NCBI GenBank assembly: GCA_045535815.1
Contig: JAZSMJ010000002.1
Coordinates: forward strand, 1-38,591
DNA: 38,591 nucleotides
DNA from: JAZSMJ01 sp045535815
GTDB taxonomy: Bacteria; Bacillota; Clostridia; Oscillospirales; CAG-272
Reading direction: 5' to 3'
Under the pieces are notes generated by a model, which saw only the letters and a program-made list of their open reading frames with translations, searched no databases and was not told the origin of the DNA. Positions 29,649 to 37,070 of this stretch are shown here, one piece after another (position 1 is the stretch's first letter; each line of letters opens with the position of its first letter). The translations under genes and the position numbers were made by a program.

Positions 29649-31102
29649 AAGTGGCGTCTCCTGATCCATACCGCAATACCGCAAATGCAGACTATAACGG
29701 GAATCACCGTCATAAGAACGATAGTCCAGGTGTTTGCCTGAGCGGTGGTGATGTCGAGAGAATTGTTGTCAAATACCTTGCAGGTAAGGTCAACGGGAAC
29801 GGTGGTTTTACCCATCGCTCTCATTACTGAGTAGATAATGTCACTGTTTCCGTATGTGGCGGATGCAATGTAGTCATCCTTTATAAACTCGGAGGTTCCG
29901 GTAACGAGAACGTGGTTATAGAAGTTTTCGTTGTCTATTATCTGCGTCTCGGTTGAGATGAGCATAAGGTCGAACGGACCCTTGCTGACCACGGTATCCT
30001 CGTTATCTATCGAGTATGCAAGAGCGTTTGGCGTGGTGGTCAGAACTGACGATACCCGTCTTGAGTTGCGACTTTCGTCTCCGAACAGATTTACGACCGG
30101 CATAGCCTTTCTTACAATGGTTTTGGGCGGTGATGCAAGCTGGTGAAGGGCGGTGTGCAATGAAGCGCCCGTACCCTCTGTGGTGTACTGAGCCACGAGA
30201 GCCGTGCCGTCCACCGATATGCTGTCGGTGTGATCCTTAATTACCGCATCGGTAAAGCCGATACCCCATTCCTCAAGGAATTCGGTAAGGTTTACCATAC
30301 CGTCGGTTGTGTTGGGATCAAGGAATACCATAAGGCTTCCGAAATCGTCAAGGAAATTATCCACCTTGCGTATCTCGTTTACCGCATCGGCAGAGCCTGC
30401 AAAGTCGTAAAGCGGTCCGTTTATGACCATTACCTGTGCGTCCTCGTCTATCTCCTCACGTGTAAGGTCTATAGTCCTTACCTCGTATCCTGCGGATGCA
30501 AACAGCTCGTAGAGAGCAGAGCTTTCTGCCTGCTCGCCGTGTCCGGTGGTAAAATAAGCAATGGGATGCTGTCCCACCATCTGAAGCATACCGGAGATAA
30601 ACTTATATTCACCCTGGAATCCGAAGAGCGAGCCTGAATCCTCGTCGGTAACGAAGAAGGCTTCGAGGGTGTAAACTCTTGAGTCAACGCCGTCCGAAAC
30701 GATAACGCTGTACTGATTGGGTCTGTTTGCTGCCTCGATCTTATACTGATTGAGGGAGCTCGGATAGGTGATTATGTCAATGTAATCGACCGAGATGAAG
30801 TCGTATTCCGCCTCCATCTGACGTGCGAGGTTGTAGACCATCTTCTGAAGCTCGTTTTCCTCAAGCTTGTCAAAGGGCATACAGAATATTATCTCTATAT
30901 TCTCGCCATAGGTCGCAAGCTCGTCAAGGAGAGGTCTTGCCTCATCGGAAAGAGCGTATATCTGCTCTCCCGTCATATCGACGTGCCACATAAAGTTGTT
31001 TGCAAGTGCTGAAAATACCGCATTGAAAAGTATGACCGCAATAATGACTGCCGCAGTCAGAGCGATAGATATAGCACCGTATTTGAATTTTCTGTTATTC
31101 AC
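29645..31102 (-). CDS. GldG-like ABC auxiliary protein
   Basis: 485 residues from a GTG at 31102 (AGGAGG 7 bases upstream; an in-frame GTG at 31111 sits within that site). An N-terminal membrane helix (about 10-35), a long extracytoplasmic part, and a C-terminal helix (about 458-480, IVLMTVIPVIVCICGIAVW) with a cytoplasmic RRRHL end. The region after the first helix, WHVDMTGEQIYALSDEARPLL, is the family hallmark of the ABC_transp_aux (GldG) group. Later PIAYFTTGHGEQ and YEVRTIDL, then VMVINGPLYDF and LMVFLDPNT, are the expected core. In Bacteroidetes GldA/F/G support gliding and type IX secretion; firmicute versions are of unknown role. Confidence 0.85.
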   Translation of the reverse strand: MNNRKFKYGAISIALTAAVIIAVILFNAVFSALANNFMWHVDMTGEQIYALSDEARPLLDELATYGENIEIIFCMPFDKLEENELQKMVYNLARQMEAEYDFISVDYIDIITYPSSLNQYKIEAANRPNQYSVIVSDGVDSRVYTLEAFFVTDEDSGSLFGFQGEYKFISGMLQMVGQHPIAYFTTGHGEQAESSALYELFASAGYEVRTIDLTREEIDEDAQVMVINGPLYDFAGSADAVNEIRKVDNFLDDFGSLMVFLDPNTTDGMVNLTEFLEEWGIGFTDAVIKDHTDSISVDGTALVAQYTTEGTGASLHTALHQLASPPKTIVRKAMPVVNLFGDESRNSRRVSSVLTTTPNALAYSIDNEDTVVSKGPFDLMLISTETQIIDNENFYNHVLVTGTSEFIKDDYIASATYGNSDIIYSVMRAMGKTTVPVDLTCKVFDNNSLDITTAQANTWTIVLMTVIPVIVCICGIAVWIRRRHL

Positions 31103-31117
31103 TTTGCGCACCTCCTC

Positions 31118-31834
31118 TTATTCCCAACGGCGCTTTTCGTAAACACGCACCGTAATGAAGAGAAAAACGGCAACAATAGAAGCGTAATATATAAGTGAGC
31201 TTATATCAAGGATGCCGTATGTGAAATTGGAGAATCTGCCGTATATCGATACCCAGTCAAGAACGGCTCGGATAGCGTAGGAGTTGATATACTCGTTTAA
31301 GAAGTTTACCAAAAGCATAGCAAGAAGAATAGCTATGGTGCCGAGTGCAGCAACAAGCTGATTTTCGGTGAGGGAGGAGACGAAAACTCCAACCGCAACG
31401 AAGGCGCCTCCCAGCAAAAGAATGCCTATAACGTAGCTGATAAGCACGGCAAGGTTGGGCTCTCCGTATTCGAATAAGGTTATAAAGTTGATGCAGGAAA
31501 CTGCAAACGTGCCTGCAAACATGGTATAAGCGGCAAGAAATTTTGCCATAACCATTCCCGAAATCGTAACGGGAGAGGTGAGAAGCAGCTGCTCTGTCTT
31601 AAGCTTTCTCTCGTCTGTGAACAGCTTCATTGTGAGAAGCGGAATAAGTATTGTGAGAACGAAGAGCAAAAGCATAAAATACTGTGCAAGAGAGGGCTCA
31701 CCGCCGTCACTTGCTGTCTGCAGGGTAAAAAGGGAGAAGATAAAGGCGTTTACCGCAAGGAATACGGCGATAAATATGTATCCTATGGGCGATATGAAAT
31801 ACGAGCGAAGCTCTCTTTTGTATATCGAAAACAT
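31118..31834 (-). CDS. ABC-2 type permease (GldF-like)
   Basis: 238 residues with six predicted membrane helices. It opens MFSIYKRELRSYFISPIGYIFIAVF, the usual start of GldF/NosY-type permeases, and contains ILIPLLTMKLFTDERKLKTEQLLLTSPVT near residues 62-90, the signature of this ABC-2 subgroup. It should form the membrane channel for the ATPase encoded 4 bases upstream. The gap to the following GldG-like gene is 15 bases. AAAGGAGAA is found before the ATG at 31834. Substrate unknown. Confidence 0.87.
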   Translation of the reverse strand: MFSIYKRELRSYFISPIGYIFIAVFLAVNAFIFSLFTLQTASDGGEPSLAQYFMLLLFVLTILIPLLTMKLFTDERKLKTEQLLLTSPVTISGMVMAKFLAAYTMFAGTFAVSCINFITLFEYGEPNLAVLISYVIGILLLGGAFVAVGVFVSSLTENQLVAALGTIAILLAMLLVNFLNEYINSYAIRAVLDWVSIYGRFSNFTYGILDISSLIYYASIVAVFLFITVRVYEKRRWE

Positions 31835-31838
31835 ATCC

Positions 31839-32810
31839 TTATTCTCCTTTCTGTCCGGCGTTTTTCCTGCCGGGGATCATCGGCTTGTCCACAACGGACA
31901 TAAATACGTCCTCAAGGTTGATTCCCTCGGGCTGCATGCTGATTATCGGCCATCCCTTTTCTGCCATAGCGTAGAAGAGGGGCTTTCTGATGTCAACTCC
32001 CGATTCACTTTCAACAAGGAAGGAGAACGCCTCAAGCTCACGGTCAGCAAGGGTCTCAACGTAGGAAACTCCCTCAAGGTCACGAAGCTTCTGAAGAACG
32101 TCCTTCTGAGGTCCGCATATCTTAACGTGTATCCGTCTGTTTTCGTCAACCACACGTGATATATCCTCGGTGCGCTCATTTGCAACTATGCGCCCCTTGT
32201 TTATAATAACGATGCGGTCGCAAACCGCCTGAACCTCGGGCAGTATATGGGTGCTGAGGATGACCGTATGGTCACGTCCGAGCATCTTTATAAGATTTCT
32301 GATGTCGATTATCTGCTTGGGGTCAAGACCGACTGTAGGCTCGTCGAATATAATTACCTTCGGGTTGCCGATAAGAGCCTGAGCGATACCCACTCTCTGT
32401 CTGTATCCCTTTGAAAGATTTTTTATTATGCGCTTGTAAACGTCGCCTATCTTGACAACGTCACATATCTCGGCAATATGCTTTTTGCGGTTGAAGGTAC
32501 AGCCCTTGAGGTCGTAGATAAAGTTGAGGTATTCCTCAACGGTCATATCGAGATACAAAGGTGGCTGTTCGGGCAGAAATCCGATAAGCTTTTTTGCTTC
32601 AAGCGGATTTTCAAGAATATCTATGCCGTTTATGGTAACCCGTCCGGATGTCGACGACATATATCCGGTTATCATATTCATAGTGGTAGACTTTCCTGCG
32701 CCGTTAGGGCCAAGGAAGCCTACTATCTCACCCTCGTTTACCGTAAAACTGATATCGTTTACCGCATATTTGTCACCGAACCGTTTTACGAGATGTTCAA
32801 TATTTATCAT
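31839..32810 (-). CDS. ABC transporter ATP-binding protein (GldA-like)
   Basis: 323 residues with the start at the ATG at 32810 (MINIEHLVKRFGDKYAVND); the frame is open further upstream, but without a start signal. Motifs: GFLGPNGAGKSTTMN (Walker A, about 32-46), LPEQPPLY (Q-loop), LSKGYRQRVGIAQAL (signature, with LSKG in place of LSGG, typical of this subgroup), VIIFDEPTVGLDP (Walker B) and ILSTHIL (switch His). A C-terminal extension of about 100 residues (RRIHVKICGPQKDVLQKLRD...) is common to GldA/NodI-like proteins. First structural gene of the Gld-like operon. A tiny upstream frame overlaps its start, suggesting coupled translation. Confidence 0.88.
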   Translation of the reverse strand: MINIEHLVKRFGDKYAVNDISFTVNEGEIVGFLGPNGAGKSTTMNMITGYMSSTSGRVTINGIDILENPLEAKKLIGFLPEQPPLYLDMTVEEYLNFIYDLKGCTFNRKKHIAEICDVVKIGDVYKRIIKNLSKGYRQRVGIAQALIGNPKVIIFDEPTVGLDPKQIIDIRNLIKMLGRDHTVILSTHILPEVQAVCDRIVIINKGRIVANERTEDISRVVDENRRIHVKICGPQKDVLQKLRDLEGVSYVETLADRELEAFSFLVESESGVDIRKPLFYAMAEKGWPIISMQPEGINLEDVFMSVVDKPMIPGRKNAGQKGE

Positions 32811-32829
32811 TTGTGTTCTGCACCTGCAT
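32797..32829 (-). CDS. Possible 10-codon upstream ORF coupled to the GldA-like gene
   Basis: The best ribosome binding site in the leader, AAAGGAG (32846-32840), is spaced correctly for the ATG at 32829, not for the gldA-like ATG at 32810. The frame reads MQVQNTNDKY and stops 14 bases inside the ATPase gene, in another frame. A hairpin CCTGCA/TGCAGG (32823-32838) covers this start. Either a coupled leader peptide or a chance frame next to a structured ribosome site. Confidence 0.35.
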   Translation of the reverse strand: MQVQNTNDKY

Positions 32830-32989
32830 AAATGCAGGGCTCCTTTCAGAATAGTCCGTATGATATAATAAGCCACATATAACTATAACATTATTTTGTA
32901 ACTATTTTGTGAACACTGCCTGTGCTTTTTGCATTTTTCGTTAAAAATTCAGCATTTCTTCACTTTGTCTTCACTTAACAATACAAGGC

Positions 32990-33766
32990 TCAGTCCCTTT
33001 TGGGAGTTATAATGGAAAGCATTGGCGTTTTGTCACCGCCCGACGCTCTGTAAGAGCGCAGAAGACCGTAATTGCACTGGGTGCATAAGGGAGAGACCGT
33101 TATATTTTCGGGAGCTATACCCGACAGGAGAAGATATATCAGATTTATGCGGACGACGTCTGCGCAGATAACGGTACTGCCGTCGTGCTCTTTCTCGCAA
33201 ATAATTCCGAAATCAAAAAGCTCCTGCCTTGAAAGACCGACGTTATTCGATACCTCAGAGATAAAATCGTCCTTCACCTCGTAACAGCAGACTCTGCTTG
33301 ACGGCCCTATCGCCACTTGTATGCACTCGAGGCGTGCCCCCCTCTCAAGCATAAGCGAAACGCCCTCTCGGGCTATTCCCAGGGAAGCGCCACGCCATCC
33401 GCCGTGCAGAGCTCCCACCACGCCTGCCGTAGCATCGCACAGAAGTATAGGGGTGCAGTCGGCAGTCTTGACTGCTATAACAACGCCGGGCGCATCGGTA
33501 ACAAAGCCGTCGCATTCGGGCATGACTTCCGGTTTTTCCGTAACGTAAAGAACTCGGCTTGAATGTATCTGCCGTGCGGTAATAATATCCGTCGGAGAAA
33601 ATCCGCACTGCTCACGCCCTCCGCTTGCACTTTCAAAGCAGTGGCGTGTCTGTATATTGTCAGCAGTGAACCATACCGCATTGTCCTCACCGTGCCTTGC
33701 AAAAGCGTCGGCCTCACTCACCCTGCCTAAAAGCTCAAGAATAACGTTTTTATCTGCGCCCGTCAT
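32990..33766 (-). CDS. pgeF: Purine nucleoside phosphorylase / polyphenol oxidase family protein (YfiH, DUF152)
   Basis: 258 residues, normal for the family. The zinc/copper-binding motifs are present: QIHSSRVLYV near 67-76 (His), VKTADCTPILLCDATAGVVGALHGGWRGAS near 97-126 (Cys and His), and AIGPSSRVCCYEV near 151-163. The end, LCTQCNYGLLRSYRASGGDKTP, holds the last signature. Bacterial members were first called laccases (multicopper polyphenol oxidases); later work on relatives showed adenosine deaminase and purine nucleoside phosphorylase activity (FAMIN homologues), and Escherichia coli PgeF edits peptidoglycan precursors. The gene is divergent from nfeD with its own promoter; GGGGG precedes the ATG. 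No clear terminator follows before the Gld-like operon. Confidence 0.88.
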   Translation of the reverse strand: MTGADKNVILELLGRVSEADAFARHGEDNAVWFTADNIQTRHCFESASGGREQCGFSPTDIITARQIHSSRVLYVTEKPEVMPECDGFVTDAPGVVIAVKTADCTPILLCDATAGVVGALHGGWRGASLGIAREGVSLMLERGARLECIQVAIGPSSRVCCYEVKDDFISEVSNNVGLSRQELFDFGIICEKEHDGSTVICADVVRINLIYLLLSGIAPENITVSPLCTQCNYGLLRSYRASGGDKTPMLSIITPKRD

Positions 33767-33794
33767 AATATGCCCCCTTTTTCTTTCATAATAT

Positions 33795-33823
33795 ATTTTA
33801 CACTATTATCGGGTATACTTCAA
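33795..33823 (-). promoter_or_regulatory. Promoter of pgeF
   Basis: Minus strand TTGAAG (33818-33823), 17-base spacer, TAAAAT (33795-33800). Confidence 0.55.
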
Positions 33824-33879
33824 GGTCGAAATATCGGATATTGAAAAATAAACTTATATCCGTTTCACTTATAAAATTA

Positions 33880-33908
33880 TTGATTTTGTAATATCTGTAT
33901 GATATAAT
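33880..33908 (+). promoter_or_regulatory. Promoter of the nfeD-SPFH unit
   Basis: TTGATT (33880-33885), 17-base spacer, perfect TATAAT (33903-33908), about 31 bases before the ATG at 33939. Confidence 0.65.
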
Positions 33909-33938
33909 TTAATAAAAGGCTAAGGAGGCGATGTTTTT

Positions 33939-34370
33939 ATGGAAATTTGGATATGGCTTGGCGTTATCGTCGTTTTGGGTATTATTGAGCTCTCAACGGT
34001 ACAGCTTATATGTATATGGTTTATAGTCGGAGCGCTCGGTTCTATGATATCGGCTATGTTCGGTGCCTCGATCGGAATACAGCTCGGCATATTCGTTGCC
34101 GTTTCGGCGTTAATGCTTATATTTACACGTCCGATAGCTATCAAGGCTCTGACTCCCAAGAAGCAAAGCTTTAATACCGACCGCAATATAGGAAAGATCG
34201 GCGTAGTTATCAGCGATATATCAAATATAGATGCCAAGGGGCAGGTAAAGGTGATGGGCTCCGTGTGGAGCGCACGCTCTGAGGACGGCTCCGATATACC
34301 CGAGGGCACGAGCGTTAAGGTAGTGCGAATTGAGGGAGTAAAATTGATTGTCGTCGCAATTGACGAGTGA
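33939..34370 (+). CDS. NfeD family membrane protein (short form)
   Basis: 143 residues. Two or three hydrophobic segments (about 3-25, 27-45, 47-67) are followed by a C-terminal OB-fold-like domain at about 80-140 (IGKIGVVISDISNIDAKGQVKVMGSVWSARSEDGSDIPEGTSVKVVRIEGVKLIV). This is the small NfeD form without the N-terminal protease domain. NfeD proteins act together with SPFH proteins such as flotillin in membrane microdomains; the SPFH gene follows 58 bases downstream in the same direction. AAGGAGGCG precedes the ATG. The WSARS motif within the OB-domain is typical of the family. Confidence 0.9.
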   Translation: MEIWIWLGVIVVLGIIELSTVQLICIWFIVGALGSMISAMFGASIGIQLGIFVAVSALMLIFTRPIAIKALTPKKQSFNTDRNIGKIGVVISDISNIDAKGQVKVMGSVWSARSEDGSDIPEGTSVKVVRIEGVKLIVVAIDE

Positions 34371-34428
34371 GGCTGTTGGCGACTAAAAAGTAAGATTAAA
34401 AAACATATAAATACAGGAGGAATATTTT

Positions 34429-35394
34429 ATGGAATTTGTTGTTATAGGATGTTTGGTTTTCTTCGTTTTGGTGTTCATAATCTCGAATATCAAGATAGTA
34501 CCGCAGGCATCTGCCTTTGTACTTGAGAGACTGGGTGCATACAATGCAACCTGGGATACGGGACTTCATTTCAAGATACCCTTTATAGACCGCATCTCAA
34601 AGAGAGTATCGCTCAAGGAGCAGGTGGTCGACTTTGCTCCCCAGCCGGTTATCACCAAGGATAACGTAACAATGCAGATAGACACCGTCGTATATTATCA
34701 GGTGACCGATCCCAAGCTTTATGCATACGGAGTTGAATATCCCTTGGCGGCTATTGAAAATCTGACCGCAACCACCCTCCGTAACATCATAGGCGAGCTT
34801 GAGCTTGACCATACGCTTACGTCAAGAGACGTTATCAATACAAAAATACGCCAGATACTTGACGAGGCAACAGACCCGTGGGGTATCAAGGTAAACAGAG
34901 TTGAGCTTAAAAATATTCTCCCGCCCCGTGAGATCCAGGAGGCTATGGAGAAGCAGATGAAGGCCGAGCGTGAGCGCCGTGAGGCTATCCTTCGTGCAGA
35001 GGGTGAAAAGCGAAGCGAGATCCTTATAGCAGAGGGTCACAAGGAAGCGGCGATCCTTCGTGCAGAGGCTGTCCGTGAGCAGAAGATACGTGAATCCGAG
35101 GGTGAAGCTGAGGCTATACTCAAGGTTCAGCAGGCTATGGCGGACAGTATAAAGATGTTAAACGAGGCAGGAGCAACCAAGGAGGTTATCGCCCTCAAGA
35201 GCCTTGAGGCGTTTACCGCCGCAGCTAACGGCAAGGCAACCAAGATAATCATTCCGTCAGAGATACAGTCTCTTGCGGGACTTGCAACGTCGGTAAGTGA
35301 GCTTCTTCCGTTTGGCACAGCGCCCGAAGCGCAATCAGATGAAGGAAAGCGCACACAGAAAAGAAAGAGCACGAAATCAGACGATATAGAATAA
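34429..35394 (+). CDS. SPFH/band 7 membrane protein (stomatin/QmcA type)
   Basis: 321 residues. One N-terminal membrane hairpin or helix (about 2-20) is followed by the band-7 domain (VPQASAFVLERLGAYNATWDTGLHFKIPFIDRISKRVSLKEQVVDF at about 25-70, then ITKDNVTMQIDTVVYYQVTDP). A long charged coiled coil follows at about 165-250, with the stomatin hallmark EIQEAMEKQMKAERERREAILRAEGEKR. The tail is basic (KRTQKRKSTKSDD). Such proteins oligomerise in rings and organise membrane regions or proteases. The partner nfeD is directly upstream. AGGAGGAAT precedes the ATG and a terminator follows. Confidence 0.92.
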   Translation: MEFVVIGCLVFFVLVFIISNIKIVPQASAFVLERLGAYNATWDTGLHFKIPFIDRISKRVSLKEQVVDFAPQPVITKDNVTMQIDTVVYYQVTDPKLYAYGVEYPLAAIENLTATTLRNIIGELELDHTLTSRDVINTKIRQILDEATDPWGIKVNRVELKNILPPREIQEAMEKQMKAERERREAILRAEGEKRSEILIAEGHKEAAILRAEAVREQKIRESEGEAEAILKVQQAMADSIKMLNEAGATKEVIALKSLEAFTAAANGKATKIIIPSEIQSLAGLATSVSELLPFGTAPEAQSDEGKRTQKRKSTKSDDIE

Positions 35395-35402
35395 TAAAAA
35401 AG

Positions 35403-35425
35403 CCTGCACGAGACTCTCGTGCAGG
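35403..35425 (+). terminator. Terminator of the nfeD-SPFH unit
   Basis: Perfect 10-bp stem CCTGCACGAG / CTCGTGCAGG, 3-base loop, followed by TTTTTGT. It lies 9 bases past the SPFH stop codon. Confidence 0.85.
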
Positions 35426-35455
35426 TTTTTGTAAAAACGGACAGGAGGAGAGGCT

Positions 35456-36250
35456 GTGGCAAAAGATAATATTTCAAAAGAGGGGATCTGCGCCCTGCTT
35501 GACTGCCCCTCCCGTTTTCGAATAGAGATATTTGATGAGATAGAGTCAACCAATACCTACGTCAAGCAAAAAGCCGCCGCAGGCGAGAGCGAGGGTCTCG
35601 TCGTTATATCGGAAGGACAGAGCGGCGGCAGAGGAAGACTTGGCAGAAGCTTTTTTTCTCCGATAGGAAGCGGTATATATATGAGCGTTCTTTTGCGTCC
35701 AAGCTGTAGCGTGGATAATATGTCGCTTATAACTCCTGCGGCGGCGGTTGCCGCATCCCACGCAATAGAGGCGGTATCGCATAATACCACTCAGATAAAA
35801 TGGGTGAACGATATTCTTATAAACGGCAAAAAGGTGTGTGGTATACTGTGCGAGGCAAGCTTGCACGGCGGCGAGATAGGAAGCGTGGTGTGCGGTGTCG
35901 GTATCAACGTCTACCGTCCAAAAGAAGGCTTTCCCTGCGAGATAGAGGATATAGCATCTTCTGTTTTTGATGAAAAAAGCGTATCGCAGGGTATAAGAAA
36001 CGCTATTATAGCCGAATTTTTAAAAAGATTTACCGAGTATACCGATAACCTTGAGGAAAAGAGCTTTCTTGAATATTACAGACAGCGCTCTGCAGTAGTA
36101 GGTCAGCAGATAAAAATAATAAAAGGTGCAGAAAGCACGGATGCAACAGCAGTCGGTATAGACGACCGATGTCGGCTGACGGTGAGATATCAAAGCGGAG
36201 AGATAGGCGTTATAGACAGCGGAGAGGTAAGCATAAGACTTGCAAAATAG
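35456..36250 (+). CDS. birA: Biotin-[acetyl-CoA-carboxylase] ligase
   Basis: 264 residues, the short group I form without an N-terminal DNA-binding domain, so it should be a pure ligase. It activates biotin to biotinyl-AMP and attaches it to carrier proteins such as the carboxylase BCCP subunit. Motifs are ESTNTYVKQKAAAG near residues 28-41, then the adenylate-binding GRGRLGRSFFSPIGSGIYMSVLLRP near 58-82. KWVNDILINGKKVCGILCEA near 116-135 holds the catalytic lysine region, and VCGVGINV near 143-150 follows. A small C-terminal SH3-like domain ends the protein. The start is a GTG at 35456 with AGGAGGAGAGG upstream. The next gene begins 9 bases later, so they are likely co-transcribed. Confidence 0.93.
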   Translation: MAKDNISKEGICALLDCPSRFRIEIFDEIESTNTYVKQKAAAGESEGLVVISEGQSGGRGRLGRSFFSPIGSGIYMSVLLRPSCSVDNMSLITPAAAVAASHAIEAVSHNTTQIKWVNDILINGKKVCGILCEASLHGGEIGSVVCGVGINVYRPKEGFPCEIEDIASSVFDEKSVSQGIRNAIIAEFLKRFTEYTDNLEEKSFLEYYRQRSAVVGQQIKIIKGAESTDATAVGIDDRCRLTVRYQSGEIGVIDSGEVSIRLAK

Positions 36251-36259
36251 GGTGATAAT

Positions 36260-36577
36260 ATGTTTGATTTTTTGAAGAAGAAAAAGACTGCGGCAAACGG
36301 ATACGAGATGGCGAAAAAGCTTGACGGCAAGCATCTTCGCTACGTGTCCGAGCGGATAGACGGGCAGGATTATATAATAGGAAAAGAGGGAGCCCTTATC
36401 CTCAAAGGAGACGAGCTCTTGGTATACGCCTCGGCTGACGTACTTTTCAGAGCGAAGGTCGATAACCTCGATGCCGCAGAGCTTATGAGCCTGGACGGCG
36501 TGGTGCTCGAAGCAGACGACATCGAGCACAACGGCACCCACCGCAAAGTGATAGCTTATTATACGTATTATAGATAA
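36260..36577 (+). CDS. Small hypothetical protein downstream of birA
   Basis: 105 residues, soluble, with a basic N-terminus (MFDFLKKKKTAANGYEMAKKLDGKHLRYVSER) and a beta-rich remainder (GQDYIIGKEGALILKGDELLVYASADVLFRAKVDNL and LDGVVLEADDIEHNGTHRKVIAYYTYYR). It looks like a single compact beta domain. I recall similar short proteins in Clostridia but no function. It starts 9 bases after birA, with GGTGAT before the ATG, so the two genes are probably translated from one message. Confidence 0.72.
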   Translation: MFDFLKKKKTAANGYEMAKKLDGKHLRYVSERIDGQDYIIGKEGALILKGDELLVYASADVLFRAKVDNLDAAELMSLDGVVLEADDIEHNGTHRKVIAYYTYYR

Positions 36578-36653
36578 CATACCCATTCAGCGTCGGTTTT
36601 TCCGACTGGCGAGCCTCGGACCGCCGAGGACGTCGGTCCCTACAAACAACAGC
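36578..36653. repeat. Short palindromic intergenic sequence
   Basis: Contains CTCGG ACCG CCGAG and the string GTCGGTCCCTACA, a pattern resembling intergenic repeats (GTAGGGACCG-type) found in many gut Firmicutes. No gene is seen here. The whole gap from 36578 to 37070 holds only this, the tandem repeat, a promoter and a leader. Confidence 0.4.
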
Positions 36654-36921
36654 TATGTTCGCACAACACGCCTTGTCCACGATATACGGACAAGGCGTGT
36701 CCACGTCTCAAACGAAGTTGCTATACCCATTAAACCGAGCAAACGATATTATAAAAGTTTTTGTCCAAGCTTTTTTCAAAAAGTTGGTATGTTCGCACAA
36801 CACGCCTTGTCCACGATATACGGACAAGGCGTGTCCACCTCTTAAACGAAGTTGCTATACCTATTAAACCGAGCGAGCGATATTATAAAAGTTTTTTGCC
36901 TACTTTTTTCAAAAAAGTAGG
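36654..36921. repeat. Two tandem copies of a 134-bp palindromic repeat
   Basis: Copy 1 is 36654-36787 and copy 2 is 36788-36921. Each begins with TATGTTCGCACAACACG and holds a 13-bp perfect hairpin (ACACGCCTTGTCC / GGACAAGGCGTGT, 9-base loop; 36666-36700 and 36800-36834). Each ends in a second palindrome. That last palindrome is CCAA(g)CTTTTT/AAAAAGTTGG in copy 1 (36765-36787) and CCTACTTTTTT/AAAAAAGTAGG in copy 2 (36899-36921). The copies differ at a few other bases. An open frame through the repeat is judged spurious. Confidence 0.85.
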
Positions 36922-36930
36922 GGTAAGTTA

Positions 36931-36959
36931 TTGATTTTATTGATTTTATGGGATATAAT
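36931..36959 (+). promoter_or_regulatory. Promoter of the IscU-like/GGGtGRT unit
   Basis: TTGATT (36931-36936), 17-base spacer, perfect TATAAT (36954-36959), 9 bases after the last repeat copy. The leader would be about 105 bases and holds a hairpin GGACA/TGTCC (36991-37003) inside a longer pair (36983-37021). Confidence 0.65.
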
Positions 36960-37070
36960 ATATAGATGGATAAGTTTGTTTTGCTTTTTCGGACAAGCTG
37001 TCCTCTAACATACGGAAAAGCTATGGCAATATGCCTGTTTTCATAGATTATTGTAAAGGAGATCAAAAAA

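Noticed and set aside
36655..36867. A 70-codon frame within the tandem repeat
   Set aside because: It only translates the palindromic repeat (each copy gives a similar peptide in a different frame), has no ribosome site, and stays open by chance.
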